The notes below the pieces were generated by a model, which did no database searches, was not told the DNA's origin, and was given only the letters and a program-made list of their open reading frames with translations. A DNA stretch of 64,000 nucleotides from NCBI GenBank assembly GCA_903813345.2, contig CAIIXF020000003.1, positions 33,162,159 through 33,226,158 on the forward strand. Reading direction: 5' to 3'. Both the position numbers and the translations under genes were made by a program. The DNA comes from Owenia fusiformis. Its lineage: Eukaryota > Annelida > Polychaeta > Sabellida > Oweniidae. This document shows, piece by piece, positions 25,704 through 39,000 of the stretch (positions are counted from its first letter, which is position 1; each line of letters starts with the position of its first letter).

Positions 25704-26320
25704 CATGGGAGATTCTACAACAGTCCATATTGTTGAATTACCCAAACATTCATGTTGTATAAATATGGTTATGGTTTGCTTTCAAAATGGTTCCCCAATA
25801 TAAAATGTACCTCTCATTATTTTTTATTTCACTAAAATGAAAAAATATATCATAACATGATTGACAATCTTGAAGGCACAGAGGTGATCTAATTACATAC
25901 GAGTATACATGTATATAGAAAATGTATATATCGTATATGTCGAAACAAATATATACTTTAAAAAAGTTTAACATTACATAAGACAATATCATTAAATTAA
26001 ATTCATGTATGTTTTTTGAATATTTTGATAAAATATGGGACATTTTTCATTCATGATTTATAAAACTGAATTGGAAATTTAATTGAAACCCTCACATATG
26101 TCATAAATGCATAAGTACTTAAAAAGTCCTATGAATATTTTTTAAACATCATCATTCAATCCGCCATGTTGGGGTATACAAACATCAATTAACAGAACTG
26201 TAGAATGTGTTTAAGGGCTGTGCCTCTTTAATCCTATTAAATGTGTTGAAATATAATCTACAGGGTGTTCCAATGAACCTCAACTTCATATTGGGCTAGT
26301 GAGAATTTGAACATGAACTA

Positions 26321-26511
26321 CAGGGTGACCCGAAAGTACAACACTCAATTGGAATTACCTTCTCAATTATGATGGAATCTCCTTGAATTTTCTTGGGTAG
26401 ATAGTATACTTTGGGACATATAAGATAGGTCACTCAAAATTGTATAACAATAATAAAAGCTTGATACATGAGAAGAACTTTAATATATCTTAAATTATTA
26501 GGGACACCCTG
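26321..26511. mobile_element. 191-bp TA-flanked CAGGGTG MITE
   Basis: The ends CAGGGTGACCC and GGGACACCCTG are near-complementary and flanked by TA on both sides. A further CAGGGTGTTCC end lies at 26261. Confidence 0.6.
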
Positions 26512-26568
26512 TACATAACACATGTCAGTATTGATAATTTCCACATATCATATACACTCCTTTCTTGT

Positions 26569-26767
26569 CAGGCCAGTAGCCAGGAGGGGTTCACAGGGTT
26601 CGGGCGAACCCCCCCCCCCCCCCCAGTCAAAAATTCTTTCACTTTTTCACCATTTTGAGCACTTCTCAAGTGATTTTAGCCATATTTGTGCCAAAATTAA
26701 CAAATGTGAACCCCCCTGGAAATTTTTGAAAACTGAACCCCCTTGGAAAATCCTGGCTACTTGCCTG
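26569..26767 (+). mobile_element. CAGGCCNGTAGCC MITE, copy with 5-bp flanking repeat
   Basis: It runs from CAGGCCAGTAGCC to GGCTACTTGCCTG with a long C tract, and is flanked by CTTGT on both sides (26564-26568, 26768-26772). It is about 85% alike by eye to 48472-48681. The non-coding strand of one host gene is tolerated nearby: it ends 124 bp beyond the IPO4 stop codon. Confidence 0.7.
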
Positions 26768-26890
26768 CTTGTATTCATATTTCAATCGCAGCCTGGAGTA
26801 TCTACGCAGATCATACACCCTTGGGTTATTTTAATTCATGCTATGACTTAACAACATCTAATCATTGAAAAACTAAGACAGCAGCTCATA

Positions 26891-27027
26891 TTAACTGTTT
26901 CCCATTTGCATTTTGTTTGCTAAAATGTTTCTGTCAAGTTCAGAAAGTGTCCCAACTGCTTTCTCAAAGTTCTCTCTCTGTTCTGTATACATTTGTTGTA
27001 ACATGGATAGCACTGTCAATGTCACAT
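26891..27027 (-). CDS. IPO4: IPO4 exon 29 (stop codon)
   Basis: It reads DVTLTVLSMLQQMYTEQR through NKMQMGNS and TAA, phase 1 to stop. The final C-terminal helix length matches importin-4. Confidence 0.93.
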
Positions 27028-30000
27028 CTAAAAGGAAATAAACACAAGGATACAATGCAGTTATAAACTGGCAAAATATTAGGACTCATGCTATAGCATA
27101 GGAGCTAGATTTGATAAGTGTCCAGACTCATGACATCAATTTTTTGATGCCATTCATTTGAAAATATTTTTTACTTTTATACATACAGTAATTTTGATGG
27201 ATTAAATTATGAAATGATATAAGTATTTTTAGGCCACAAAGAACAATATTTTTTATTTAACTATAGTAAATTACAGGTTGCTCCAAATTATTGCCTACAT
27301 TTCTCACCCTGTAGTAATAGCAATTCTTACCTTTATCTAGAGAGTCAGAATTCAGGACATGTGTAGACAATGCAAGAATTTGTCCAAGGTTTCCAACGAT
27401 CTGAAATATTAAGAATTCTTATCTATAAAATATCCAGGCATGCAATAGCTCCAGTACAAATGAGGCTGATTTTAACCCCGATGTCTCATCATATTCTCAG
27501 AATTATAACAAGGCATTAATATGATAAATGTCACCATTTGGTTGCAAATACAAAAGTGAATAGTCATTGTGACATACACTGAATGCTGACTCAAACATTA
27601 ATGTCAAATTTCGTAATACAAAGCAGTAGTACTTATGAGAAAGGACATAATCATAACAAGGCACAAACATGACTAAATGTCACCACAAAAGTATAATTGT
27701 TACAGAAAATCAGTTGCTTTAACAATATGTCACCATCTCATGTTGGCGAAACAATAACAAAGACCAGATGTATTTGGCATTTTCTTTTACCAGTTGCAAA
27801 TGTAGGAATTTCGAGGTTATCATATTTTGCAAAGGAGGAGGGAAGTTAGTGCAACAGATTTTGGACAGTCATATGTTTGATTTTGGGCATTTCCTGGGGA
27901 TTTAAACAGGTGCATATGTTAGGCGAATGCATTACCTCCAGGAAAATCACTTCTAGAGATGATAAAATAATTTCGACTTTGAGACAGGGTATATGCAAAC
28001 AACCCACCCACATGTTTTTTCTGAAACGCTTTCCTGATTTTCAACCCCTTCCATCCTTGCTTTTTAACTTTTCTTGCATCAATATGTTGCATTTTGACAC
28101 ACAGATAATCCCTTAAAAGGAATAAATGATTCCTTTTAGATAAAGTGGAAAACAATATTTCCCATGTTATTTTCCCATAGGAAAAATCATTGCTTTCAGC
28201 TAAGTTTGGTCACCCATAATGGGTATCTTTAAAACCCCTAAAGAAATCACTTATTCCTTTAAAGTGGTTAACTATGTGTCAAAATGCAACATATTGATGC
28301 AACAAAAATTGAAAAAGCAGGGGTGGAAGGGGTCGAAAATTAGAAAAACATTTCAGAAAGAACATGTGGGTGGGTTGTTTGCATCTACCCTGTCTCAAAG
28401 TCGAAATTATTTTATCATCTCTAGAAATGATTTTCCTGGAGGTAATGCATTCGCCTAACATACGCAATTGTTTAAATCCTGAGAAAATGGCCAAAATCCA
28501 AAATATGACTGTCCAAAATCTGTTGCGCTAATTTCCCTCCTCCTTTGCCAAAACTCGCGAAAAATAGTATCACGCGAAAATTTCAGAGAGTACAGTAATC
28601 TCTTACCAGTTGTTTCCCAGGATCACTAGTATACAAATATGCCAGAGCTGTGAAGATTGTCTTATTCTCATCGAGATCTTCCTTTAAAGGCAGGCACGCC
28701 AACAACACTGGGAAGATCTGCAAAAATGTGTGCATGAAAAGTGTATAGTGAGTGATATATATATATTTTCTCAGAGCATGCGACTCACCTCTGTTAAAGG
28801 AACCATATTGAGGTTTGCTAGGATCATTCCACACACAGCTGTTTTAGAATATGTGACTCACCTCTGTTAAAGGAACCATATTTAGATTAGCTAGGATCAT
28901 TCTACACATAGCTTTTTTAGAGTATGTGACTCACCTCTGTTAAAGGAACCATATTGAGGTTAGCTAGGATCATTCTACACATTGCTTTTTTAGAGTATGT
29001 GACTCACCTCTGTTAAAGGAACCATATTTAGATTAGCTAGGATCATTCTACACATAGCTGTTTTAGCGTATGTGACTCACCTCTGTTAAAGGAACCATAT
29101 TTAGGTTAGCTAGGATCATTCTACACATAGCTTTTTTAGAGTGACTCACCTCTGTTAAAGGAACCATATTGAGGTTAGCTTGGATCATTCATTCTACACA
29201 CAGCTGTTTTAGAGTATGCAACTCACCTCTGTTAAAGGAACCAGATTGAGGTTAGCTAGGATCATTCTACACACAGCTGTTTTAGAGTATGCAACTCACC
29301 TCTGTTAAAGGAACCAGATTGAGGTTAGCTAGGATCATTCCACACACAGCTGTTTTAGAATATGTGACTCACCTCTGTTAAAGGAACCATATTGAGGTTA
29401 GCTAGGATCATTCTACACACAGCTGTTTTAGAGTATGTGACTCACCTCTGTAAAAGGAACCATATTGAGGTTTGCTAGGATCATTCCACACATAGCTGTT
29501 TTAGAGTATGTGACTCACCTCTGTTAAAGGAACCATATTGAGGTTTGCTAGGATCATTCCACACATAGCTGTTTTAGAGTATGTGACTCGCCTCTGTTAA
29601 AGGAACCATATTGAGGTTAGCTTTGATCATTCTACACACAGCTGTTTTAGAGTATGTGACTCACCTCTGTTAAAGGAACCATATTTAGATTAGCTAGGAT
29701 CATTCTACACATAGCTTTTTTAGAGTATGTGACTCACCTCTGTAAAAGGAACCATATTGAGGTTAGCTTTGATCATTCTACACATAGCTGTTTTAGAGTG
29801 ACTCACCTCTGTTAAAGGAACCATATTGAGGTTAGCTAGGATCATTCCACACATAGCTGTTTTAGAGTGACTCACCTCTGTTAAAGGAACCATATTGAGG
29901 TTAGCTAGGATCATTCCACACATAGCTGTTTTAGAGTGACTCACCTCTGTTAAAGGAACCATATTTAGATTAGCTAGGATCATTCTACACACAGCTGTTT

Positions 30001-33000
30001 TAGAGTATGTGACTCACCTCTGTTAAAGGAACCATATTTAGATTAGCTAGGATCATTCTACACATAGCTGTTTTAGAGTATGTGACTCACCTCTGTTAAA
30101 GGAACCATATTTAGATTAGCTAGGATCATTCTACACACAGCTGTTTTAGAGTATGTGACTCACCTCTGTTAAAGGAACCATATTTAGATTAGCTAGGATC
30201 ATTCTACACATAGCTGTTTTAGAGTATGTGACTCACCTCTGTTAAAGGAACCATATTTAGATTAGCTAGGATCATTCTACAAACAGCTATTTTAGAGTAT
30301 GTGACTCACCTCTGTTAAAGGAACCATATTGAGGTTAGCTAAGATCATTCTACACACAGCTGCACAAACATTATCAGCAACTCTCTTATCTGTCTCCCTG
30401 GTAACTAAGTCAAACAATGACTTCAAAATAGCTGGGTAGTGTCTGGCATATGCTAAGGAAAAAATGTCTACAAGGCACATGATGTGAGCAAAATCATCCG
30501 CCAAGAAGCCATCACTTGTGACATTCTGAAAAGAACACCCCCAAAATGCAATCTGATTTTTGACGCCGTTTCTGTGCCAAATTTCGGCACCAAATGGACT
30601 GACTAATCCAGTAGCAAATTTTGGTGTCGAAAGGTTTCGGTGCCGGAACGGTGCCGAATTTGTTCGATGCCGAAACGGTGTCAAATTATTTTGGCTGTGT
30701 ATAATCCTTTGATGAAATATCTCTACTTCATGCTAATTCACTAAATCTGTCCTCATCATCAATATATAACATAAAACATTTAACTTAGCTAGAGATATGT
30801 TCAGTCCACATTCAATAAAGGATACACAGCACATGCTTCTCCACCGTTTGCAGCCAAGACACCAAGACCATATACGGCATTACTTCGAACTTCCTCGTCA
30901 TCTTCCTTTAAGCCACTGAGGAACACTGGGTAAAGATGGCCGACACACATGGAAGCGGCAGATCCTGATGCATCTACCATTTCAGCCAATGTGCCCATAG
31001 CAAATGATTTCTCTGCAATTGTGCTTGTGCGTTTCTGTAATCAAACAACAAAAAAAGAATAACCTAGGTTAAGACTGCATTAGACTGAATGTTAACAATA
31101 TTCAACTAATACAATAAATAAGAACTGATTCTAGTAGGTCATGGGTCTTGACTTCAAATTATACATACCATTACACATACATGTATAATCATCTAATAAA
31201 TACACAAATGTTTTTGTTTTTAGTATTACCAATGGCATAACAATAAATTCTTACCAGTCGTTTCAGCAGTTCTGGGAGAAACGCTGCAAAATAAGGTGCA
31301 AATGCCTCTCCACCAATCACCTTGGCGATAGCAGGTATGACATCACCAGCATTCTCTATCAACATTTCATCATGCTCTGCCTGTTGGTCATCCAACTCAT
31401 TATCAGCCTCATTTTCATCCTGGCTGGCCGTCTGCAACAGACATTATTACCCATAATGCATTTATGTAAAGTCTGAACAAAACTCAAGGACACCCTCAGA
31501 TCATGATGGGTATTTTGAATGCTAGAGATGATGTCCAACAACAGTTGTAAACATTAATCTATAGTTATGGTTTAACACTTTATTAACACGTCAAGTGGCA
31601 TATCATTCTGTATTAGTGTTTTTTTACATTACAGTTTAGTTTAGTTTTATTGTTATTTACAGTGGTAGGTTCAATACACTGCAATACAATACAAAAGAAA
31701 AGTAATAAAAAGCAACCCAGCCCACTTGGGCTTATCAACCACTAATGTTAAAAATTACAATTAGATTCATCACAAACAATTTTAAAAATACTAGCATGAA
31801 TTTCTTAGACACATACATGCAGTTAAATTCAATTTACATTATAAATGGCATTTCTTCTTTTAAAATAACAAAGTTTAACAAAATGAGCAGCTTGCCTAGG
31901 CATTTTTTCAAATAAATACTGAAACTTTTGATCCGTAGTTGATTCGGTTTCTTCAAAAATTTGGTGATTTTGTAAATATGTTTTCCTTTCCATTACAATG
32001 GAATAAAACAGAGCATTTTATGAAAAATGGTGACCTTATACTACGGAAATGGAGATTATGTTTCACAGCAAGTTCGGACGGCGATACTGCATAGCGCAAA
32101 AGTCGTGGGAATAAATTGTACTTTCTATAGACTTACATGTAGAAGAATGAAAAAGTCTAAGGGTCCCAACCTCCTTTGTTTACATTCACAAAAATTTGTG
32201 TTGTCTTATTCTGCCAATTTGAACATGTTTAGCTGATCCAAGAGGTGTTCGGATTATACAGATTTCCAAGTTTTTACTGAACTTTACATTTTCTAAACAA
32301 TGTAACATTTAACGCCACAATCCACTGGCCTGTTGTGTATAAATTAAGAAATTAGATCTTACACAAGTCAACAAACTTAAAGTAAGTTCTTAACTAATTA
32401 CCATTGGTGTATCTCTGACATCTAAACACACAATCTATGAAATATAGGATGTATTAAACTTATTCTTCTACTACAATTAAAAGCAATTTAAGTAATTTTA
32501 AAAACAATTGTGTCATTTAATTCAAATGTGAAAGATATTGCAAAGCAGTACAAAGCAGAAAGACATAGATTAAGTTTATCTAATAACAAAAGTTGTATCT
32601 AATAAAAAAAGAAAGGGAAGGAGAGCGAACCATGCCATAGGTAAGGAGATAGTAGAGACATTATAGTACAGATACCTTCAAAAGTAAGACTTCTTTTAGA
32701 CAAGCACACAATTCCTCCAGATGACCTTGACCTTCCAGCACTGGAGCCTTGATCTTTTCCAGCATTTCTTGGATGGTCTCTAGCGTTGTCATAGCAACTT
32801 GACGGTCTGAGTCCTGTCTCACCATGGTGATGAATTTTGGCACACATGTAGACAGCATGTTACTAAGGGCTGAAAATCCAATGAATTGATGCAAAATCAT
32901 ACACTGTATTAAATGGTATATATGTATCTCTTTGCTCGCAGATATACTGTTCAATTTTATGATAGTATCTGTGAGGGAAGGTGATGTCAAAACCTTAATT

Positions 33001-36000
33001 GATAAACAACGAAGATCTGATACTAAATGTATTATATTGCAGAATTATGATGGGCCACAACATCATGTGGGAAGGGCATAGATTCCAAATAAAACATAGA
33101 TTGTTGAGTAATTACCAGCCTGTCCTTCCTTAGTGTGAGATTCAGTTATGACGTTGCTCAATGCAATACAGAAGTGGCCAATAGATGTCACAGCACCACG
33201 TTTTATTGTTGAGGCGGGATGTTCCAAAAGTTTTGTTGCTTCTGTGTAACATTTTTCCATATAAGGCATAAATCCTACCCTAAATTTTTAAACAAAAATA
33301 ATATATTTCATTTGTTTTGCTTACAGTTTCGTTTAAAATTTAGTAAAACCTGGAATGGACTACAGCACATAAAGTGCTTTATACTGGAAATACTTTCACA
33401 AACTGTTTAACATTCTCCATTGAAAATATTAACGAAAAAGTTCTGAGGCCATTTAATGTGGAAGTTTATGAATATAAAAAATGAGTATAAGTAAAAATGA
33501 ATCATGTCAACATTTCAGATATGTATAGAATTCAACAGAAATCATGTTCATACAGTCAAATTCAAATGAAATGAAAAAAGTAAGTCCAGAGTAAGAGGTA
33601 GTCCTTACCCTGTGTTAACAGCCAGTTCACCCAGTGCTGTACAAGCATCTTCCTTCTCCTCAAGGTATGCATTCTCGACACTGTATCTGTAATATACAAA
33701 TGTCTCACAGAAAAATATCTCTTATGTATGTATGTATTACACAACTAATCTATTTCTGTAATATATGCATTCTAAACACTTTATTTGTAAAATACAACTA
33801 CATACGATTTAAGAATACAGCCTGAACGTGCTTGGGCGCCAGCATGTTCAGGCTAGGCGATTGGGCGCCATAACCACGAGGTTGCAAGTTCGAGACGCGT
33901 GTTCTCCTTGTGTTTATTCATTTATGACCACTGTCTGAGCTTTCAATTGCAGAGGTATTAACCCGCTCTGGGTTCTTAAGGACAGTCGAGCGACGTGTGT
34001 GTATTTAGAAAAATAAAATTAGTACCGTGGGTACTGGGCTCACATGGTGACAGAAAAAACCGGATATAATTTTTTGCTGATTTTTTGTAACAAAATTATT
34101 TCAAGCCACTTGCCACTATTTTGGACTGACTGAGAGACAGATGGACAAATCGATGTTAAGTAAAATGGCTGAGAAAAAAACGGATATAATTTTTTGCCAA
34201 TTATTTGGAACAAAATTATTTCATACAACTACTCTTTACAGTGACATGGCTTTTTGCAATTCAAGACACCTGAAATTATTTGTAAAGCTAGGAAATAGGC
34301 CAAAATTAAATTTCGCGAGACAAAAATGGCGACCATTTTGAAATCAGGCAAGCTTTTGAACCAGGAGTCATAGGGGAGTTTTTTTGTATTGATGTTGAAC
34401 AAAAATAATGTGAAACTGGAATCCTATCGACAGAGGTTTTAAGCAAATGGTTCAAAAGAGGATTTCGCGAGACAGATGGACAAATCAATGTTAACTAAAA
34501 TGGCTGAAAATAAAAAAACAGATATAATATTTTGCCGATTTTTTGTAACAAAATTATTTCATACAACTACTCTTTACAGTGACACGGCTTTTTACAATGC
34601 AGGACAGCTGGAATTATTTGTAAAGCTAGGAAATGGGCAAAATGTGAATTTCGCGGAACAAGAATGGCGACCATTTTGAAAATAGGCGAGCTTTTGAACC
34701 AAGAGTCATAGGAGAGTTTTTTGTATTGATGTTGAACAAAATTAACTAAAAACGGAAATCCTATCGACAGAGGGTTTAAGGTAAATGGTCCAAAAGTGGA
34801 TTTTGCGAGACAGATGAACAAATCAATGTTAACTAAAATAGCTGAAAATAAAAAAAATGGATATAATTTTTCGCTGGTTTTTCGTAACAAAATTATTTCA
34901 TACATCTACTCTTTACATTGGCATGGATTTTTACAATGTAGGACACTTGAAATTATTTGTAAAGCTAGGAAATGGGTCAAAAGTGAATTTCGCGAGACAA
35001 AAATGGCGGCCATTTTGAAAATAGGCGAGCTTTTGAACCAGGAGTCATAGGGGAGTTTTCTGTATTGATGTTGAACAGAAATAACTTAAAACAGGAATCC
35101 TATCGACAGAGATTTTAAAACGTGCCACTGTTATTGACGGAAAGTGAATTTCGCGAGTCAGATAGACAAATCAATGTTAACTAAAATGGCTGAAAATAAA
35201 AAAATGGATATAATTTTTCGCTGATTTTTTTGTAACAATATTATAACATATATCTACCCTTTACATTGACATGGATTTTTACAGTGAAGGACACCTGAAA
35301 TTATTTGTAAAGCTAGAAAATGGGTCAAAAGTGAATTTCGCGAGACAAAAGTGACGGCCATTTTGAAAATAGGCGAGCTTTTGAACCAGGAGTCATAGGG
35401 GAGTTTTCTGTATTGATGTTGAACAGAAACAACTTAAAACGGGAATCCTATCGACAGAGGTTTTAAAACAAATGGGTCAAAAGTGAATTTCGCGAGACAA
35501 AAGTGGCGGCCATTTTTGAAAATAGGCGAGCTTTTGAACCAGGAGTCATAGGGGAGTTTTCTGTATTGATGTTGAACAGAAATAACTTAAAACAGGAATC
35601 CTATCGACAGAGGTTTTAAAACGTGCCACTATTGTTGACGGACGGACAGACGGACGGACGGACGGACGGACGGACGGACGGACGGACGGACGGACGGACG
35701 GACGGACGGACGGACGGACGGACGGACAGACAGACGGACAAGTGAGTGATTGCAAAAGCTCACCATGTGAGCTAATAAGCACAAGTGCCAAAGGGGAAAA
35801 AAGGGGGTAGGATATGTCAGTTGTGATTCCTCTGGTGTGTTTGAGCATTAACATCAGCTGCCTCTAGTAGGGGTCACACGGTTTGAGATTTCACGGTTTG
35901 GTTCGGTTATTGTATTTCACAGTTCGGTTCGGTTCTGATTGCGGTTCTCACGGGCCTCGTGAAATGAGCAAAAATATATGAAATTGATCCGAAAATCAGA

Positions 36001-39000
36001 AAACATACTAAGTGTGTCACAGTGTTTTATTGTATTCAGTATTGTATGTATCCAGTTTCACACAATGTTTGTTTGTTTGTTCAGTATTTTTTCCCTCCCT
36101 CCCTCCCAAAATATAAGTGTGTTCACTGTGTTGATCTTCTTGTTTGATGTTCAAGTTTTTTCAACACATAAAATAACTTGTCAACTGTTGGTAAAATTAG
36201 CACAGTACTTCACTAAACTGAATAAATGTTTTCTTTAGAAGTATAACTTAAGTTCAACACTTTTATTTGTCAGGACTCAACATGGATCAAAGGCGAACGT
36301 AATACACAGAACGTGACTCGTTCGCAAATTCAATGCATTCGGCGTTCGGCTTTTTACAGTATACTGTTCTATCAACCAATAGGATTGCGCGAAATGTTTA
36401 GCGTAGGTCACTTCCGGGTCAATATGCCGGTGAAATTTGTCAACATTTTCCTTTTGTTTTTGTTATCTGCCGTCTATATCAGAAGATCGTCGTAAATATC
36501 AGGTATGGTTCGCATTATTGCATGATGATTAACGATTCCAGACGATGTTTAGTTAATTGGTATTACACGAAAGCTTGAAATGGAGTTTAATTCCGAGTTT
36601 ACATTTTTATTTTTCTGAAGTGAAACTGAAAATGTCACGGTTCTTCAAGAACCGCGGTTTTCAAGATTGTGTGCGAGCTAACCGTCGTGGAGGTATGAAC
36701 CGCGGTAACCGCAAGCCACGGTTAACCGTGTGACCCCTAGCCTCTAGTCAGATCGACTGACAAAACAACCTTTTTTGGGGTTGTCGAGTTGGCTGAGAGG
36801 GCTTGGGCGCCAGCACGTTCAGGCTAGGCGACCACGAGGTTGCGAGTTCGAGACACATGTGCTCCTTGTGTTTATTCATTTACTCAGATTAATTCAGAGA
36901 AAATCATGTGCAGTTTATCATAAAACTCACATATTTTTATTTTTGAATATCATTATTCAACACCTACCCAGCAACACCTTCCTCTTCTTTAGAGTTGTCA
37001 TCATCTTCTCCTGATATATCTTCTTCATCAAATAGATTATACACCTTTGTCTCTTCTTCATTAACATGAACCTATATAAGATTATCAACATGTTATGTAA
37101 AATAACCATTTTTTGTTATTCCATAGATATCCTCTTGCAACCAATCTTAGCTTATAAAGAAAGAAATCTTACAGTGATTCCCTCTGTGGACTGCATTGAT
37201 TCTAACATAGGGGCAACCATACGAGCAAGGTACTGGGACATTTCAAACTTCAGGAGACAAGACATGGCAGCAAACATACCATAGCTAGAAACAGAGTAGA
37301 AACAAATTATATTTTCAAGCTTTAATAATTACATGAAAGAAAGTTTGTAACATCAACAAAATCTATTTGTGTTCAAAGTTAGAACGGTTTTCAAATTTGG
37401 TGTTCTTTAGGATCATAATTGAACCCTTTTATAGGGTAGTTTCATCAAGAATATCTATTTAAAGAAAACAAAAACTACTAACATGCTTCTCTTTAGATCA
37501 GGGTCAGTTGCATCTTGTAGCAAGGTCAAACCAAAATTGACACATTGGGGACAAAGTGGCAGGAATTGTTCTCCTAGTGTTCTTGAGAGAACCCCTAGAG
37601 TGTCTGGAATATATAAGGACATCCATCATGGAAAATTTCATATTATTACAGCTGTATCTCATTGGCATTTTTCTCTCTGTGATTGGTTGAAAATGTATCA
37701 CATGACAGAAAAATAGCTTGTGATATTTTCAACTTTTTGTTAAATAGAATTTCCTAATGTTTTAACTGTGCTCGCCACTGCATCAGATTTATTATATTGC
37801 ATGTACGAGTATATGTGTACGAAGGATTGTCAGAATTGTCATGTAACCCGAGTGTCTAAGCTTGGACCTCTATCCTCTAATGGTAGGTAATCTTATGACA
37901 GCACTGCTATTTTGATTGGATACACCTGTAGTTATATTTTGATTGACCATAATTTGATTGCGAGAGGCTACACCACCAAAGGATTATTTTCTCATTTAAA
38001 TTGATAAAGCTCCCATATGAAGTGAGGTGCTTAAAGGGAGATTCCTGCCTGACCATTGCTATCCTTACATGATAGGTATAATCATATTACATACTTTCCA
38101 TACTTAGCAAAACACATGAAAATGTTTGAAAATGTTTGTCAATTTTGGTCATTTAAAAATGTAGTGCTCATTTCCAATTAGCTACCATCTTTTAAGATTT
38201 CACGAAGAAAGTGGTGTCATCGACTCTCAACTTTCATAACCTTGCCTATAGTAGTATTGGAAAGTAGCAAAAATCAGTTCTAGACAAGTGGTCTTTTATG
38301 TGCAAAAATATTTTCAGAGCTTGTCAATTTAGAATAAAAGAGACTTTGAGAAGGATTAAATCATAGACAAAATTGGAAAAGAATATTCAGCTCGTTTTGT
38401 AATTCTTAATAGCTCCTTTCCTAATGCTATATGTGTAGTGGTGGCTTTAAGTGGCTAAATGGCGTCACATAAGATCATCTTAGATTTAAAATGGTTTATT
38501 GTAATCAGCCAGACATAGACACAGACAGACAGACAGCCCTATGGGCTAACTGTATACAGCTGTGGTTGATTGGATGGTTGATTGATATGTATCTGCTATA
38601 ACATTGTTGCCAAGTCTTCCTCCATTATGTGTTTATCCAATCAACAAATCTGATTGGTTGAAAAGTAAAAAGGTGGGAAAAAAGTACGCCAAATTATTAG
38701 GGAGCATACAATATTGCATAACTAATGAGAGCAATTGGCAAAAAAAGTACGCCAAATTATTATGGAGCATACAATATTGCATAATTAATGAGAGCAATTG
38801 ATGCTTAAAAATGAACAGTTAAATACCCTATTTACATTCACGCGGACATGTCTATCAATGCACCGCAGATACCTTAACTCGGTCACAATTACAAAAATTA
38901 TAAAATATAAACTAACATCAAATTATTGTATCTATTACATATGTAAAGTTGTAATCATAATATTGAGGATATTCCTCCCCTATAATGCATAATATCCAAT

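Noticed and set aside
27877-28458. Two similar ~79-codon frames on opposite strands
   Set aside because: They arise from the arms of a foldback element; no start context or domain.
28771-30309. Repeated peptide as a coding HEAT-repeat expansion of importin-4
   Set aside because: Most units are not multiples of three in length and lack acceptors of normal strength. The protein joins correctly from exon 26 to exon 27 without them.
35546-35854. 102-codon minus-strand frame with a repeated SVRP motif
   Set aside because: It is generated by the GGAC microsatellite at the end of a TIR element.
36778-36890. tRNA gene
   Set aside because: A- and B-box-like sequence is present but the acceptor stem and 3' part do not fold as a tRNA; it is a SINE head.
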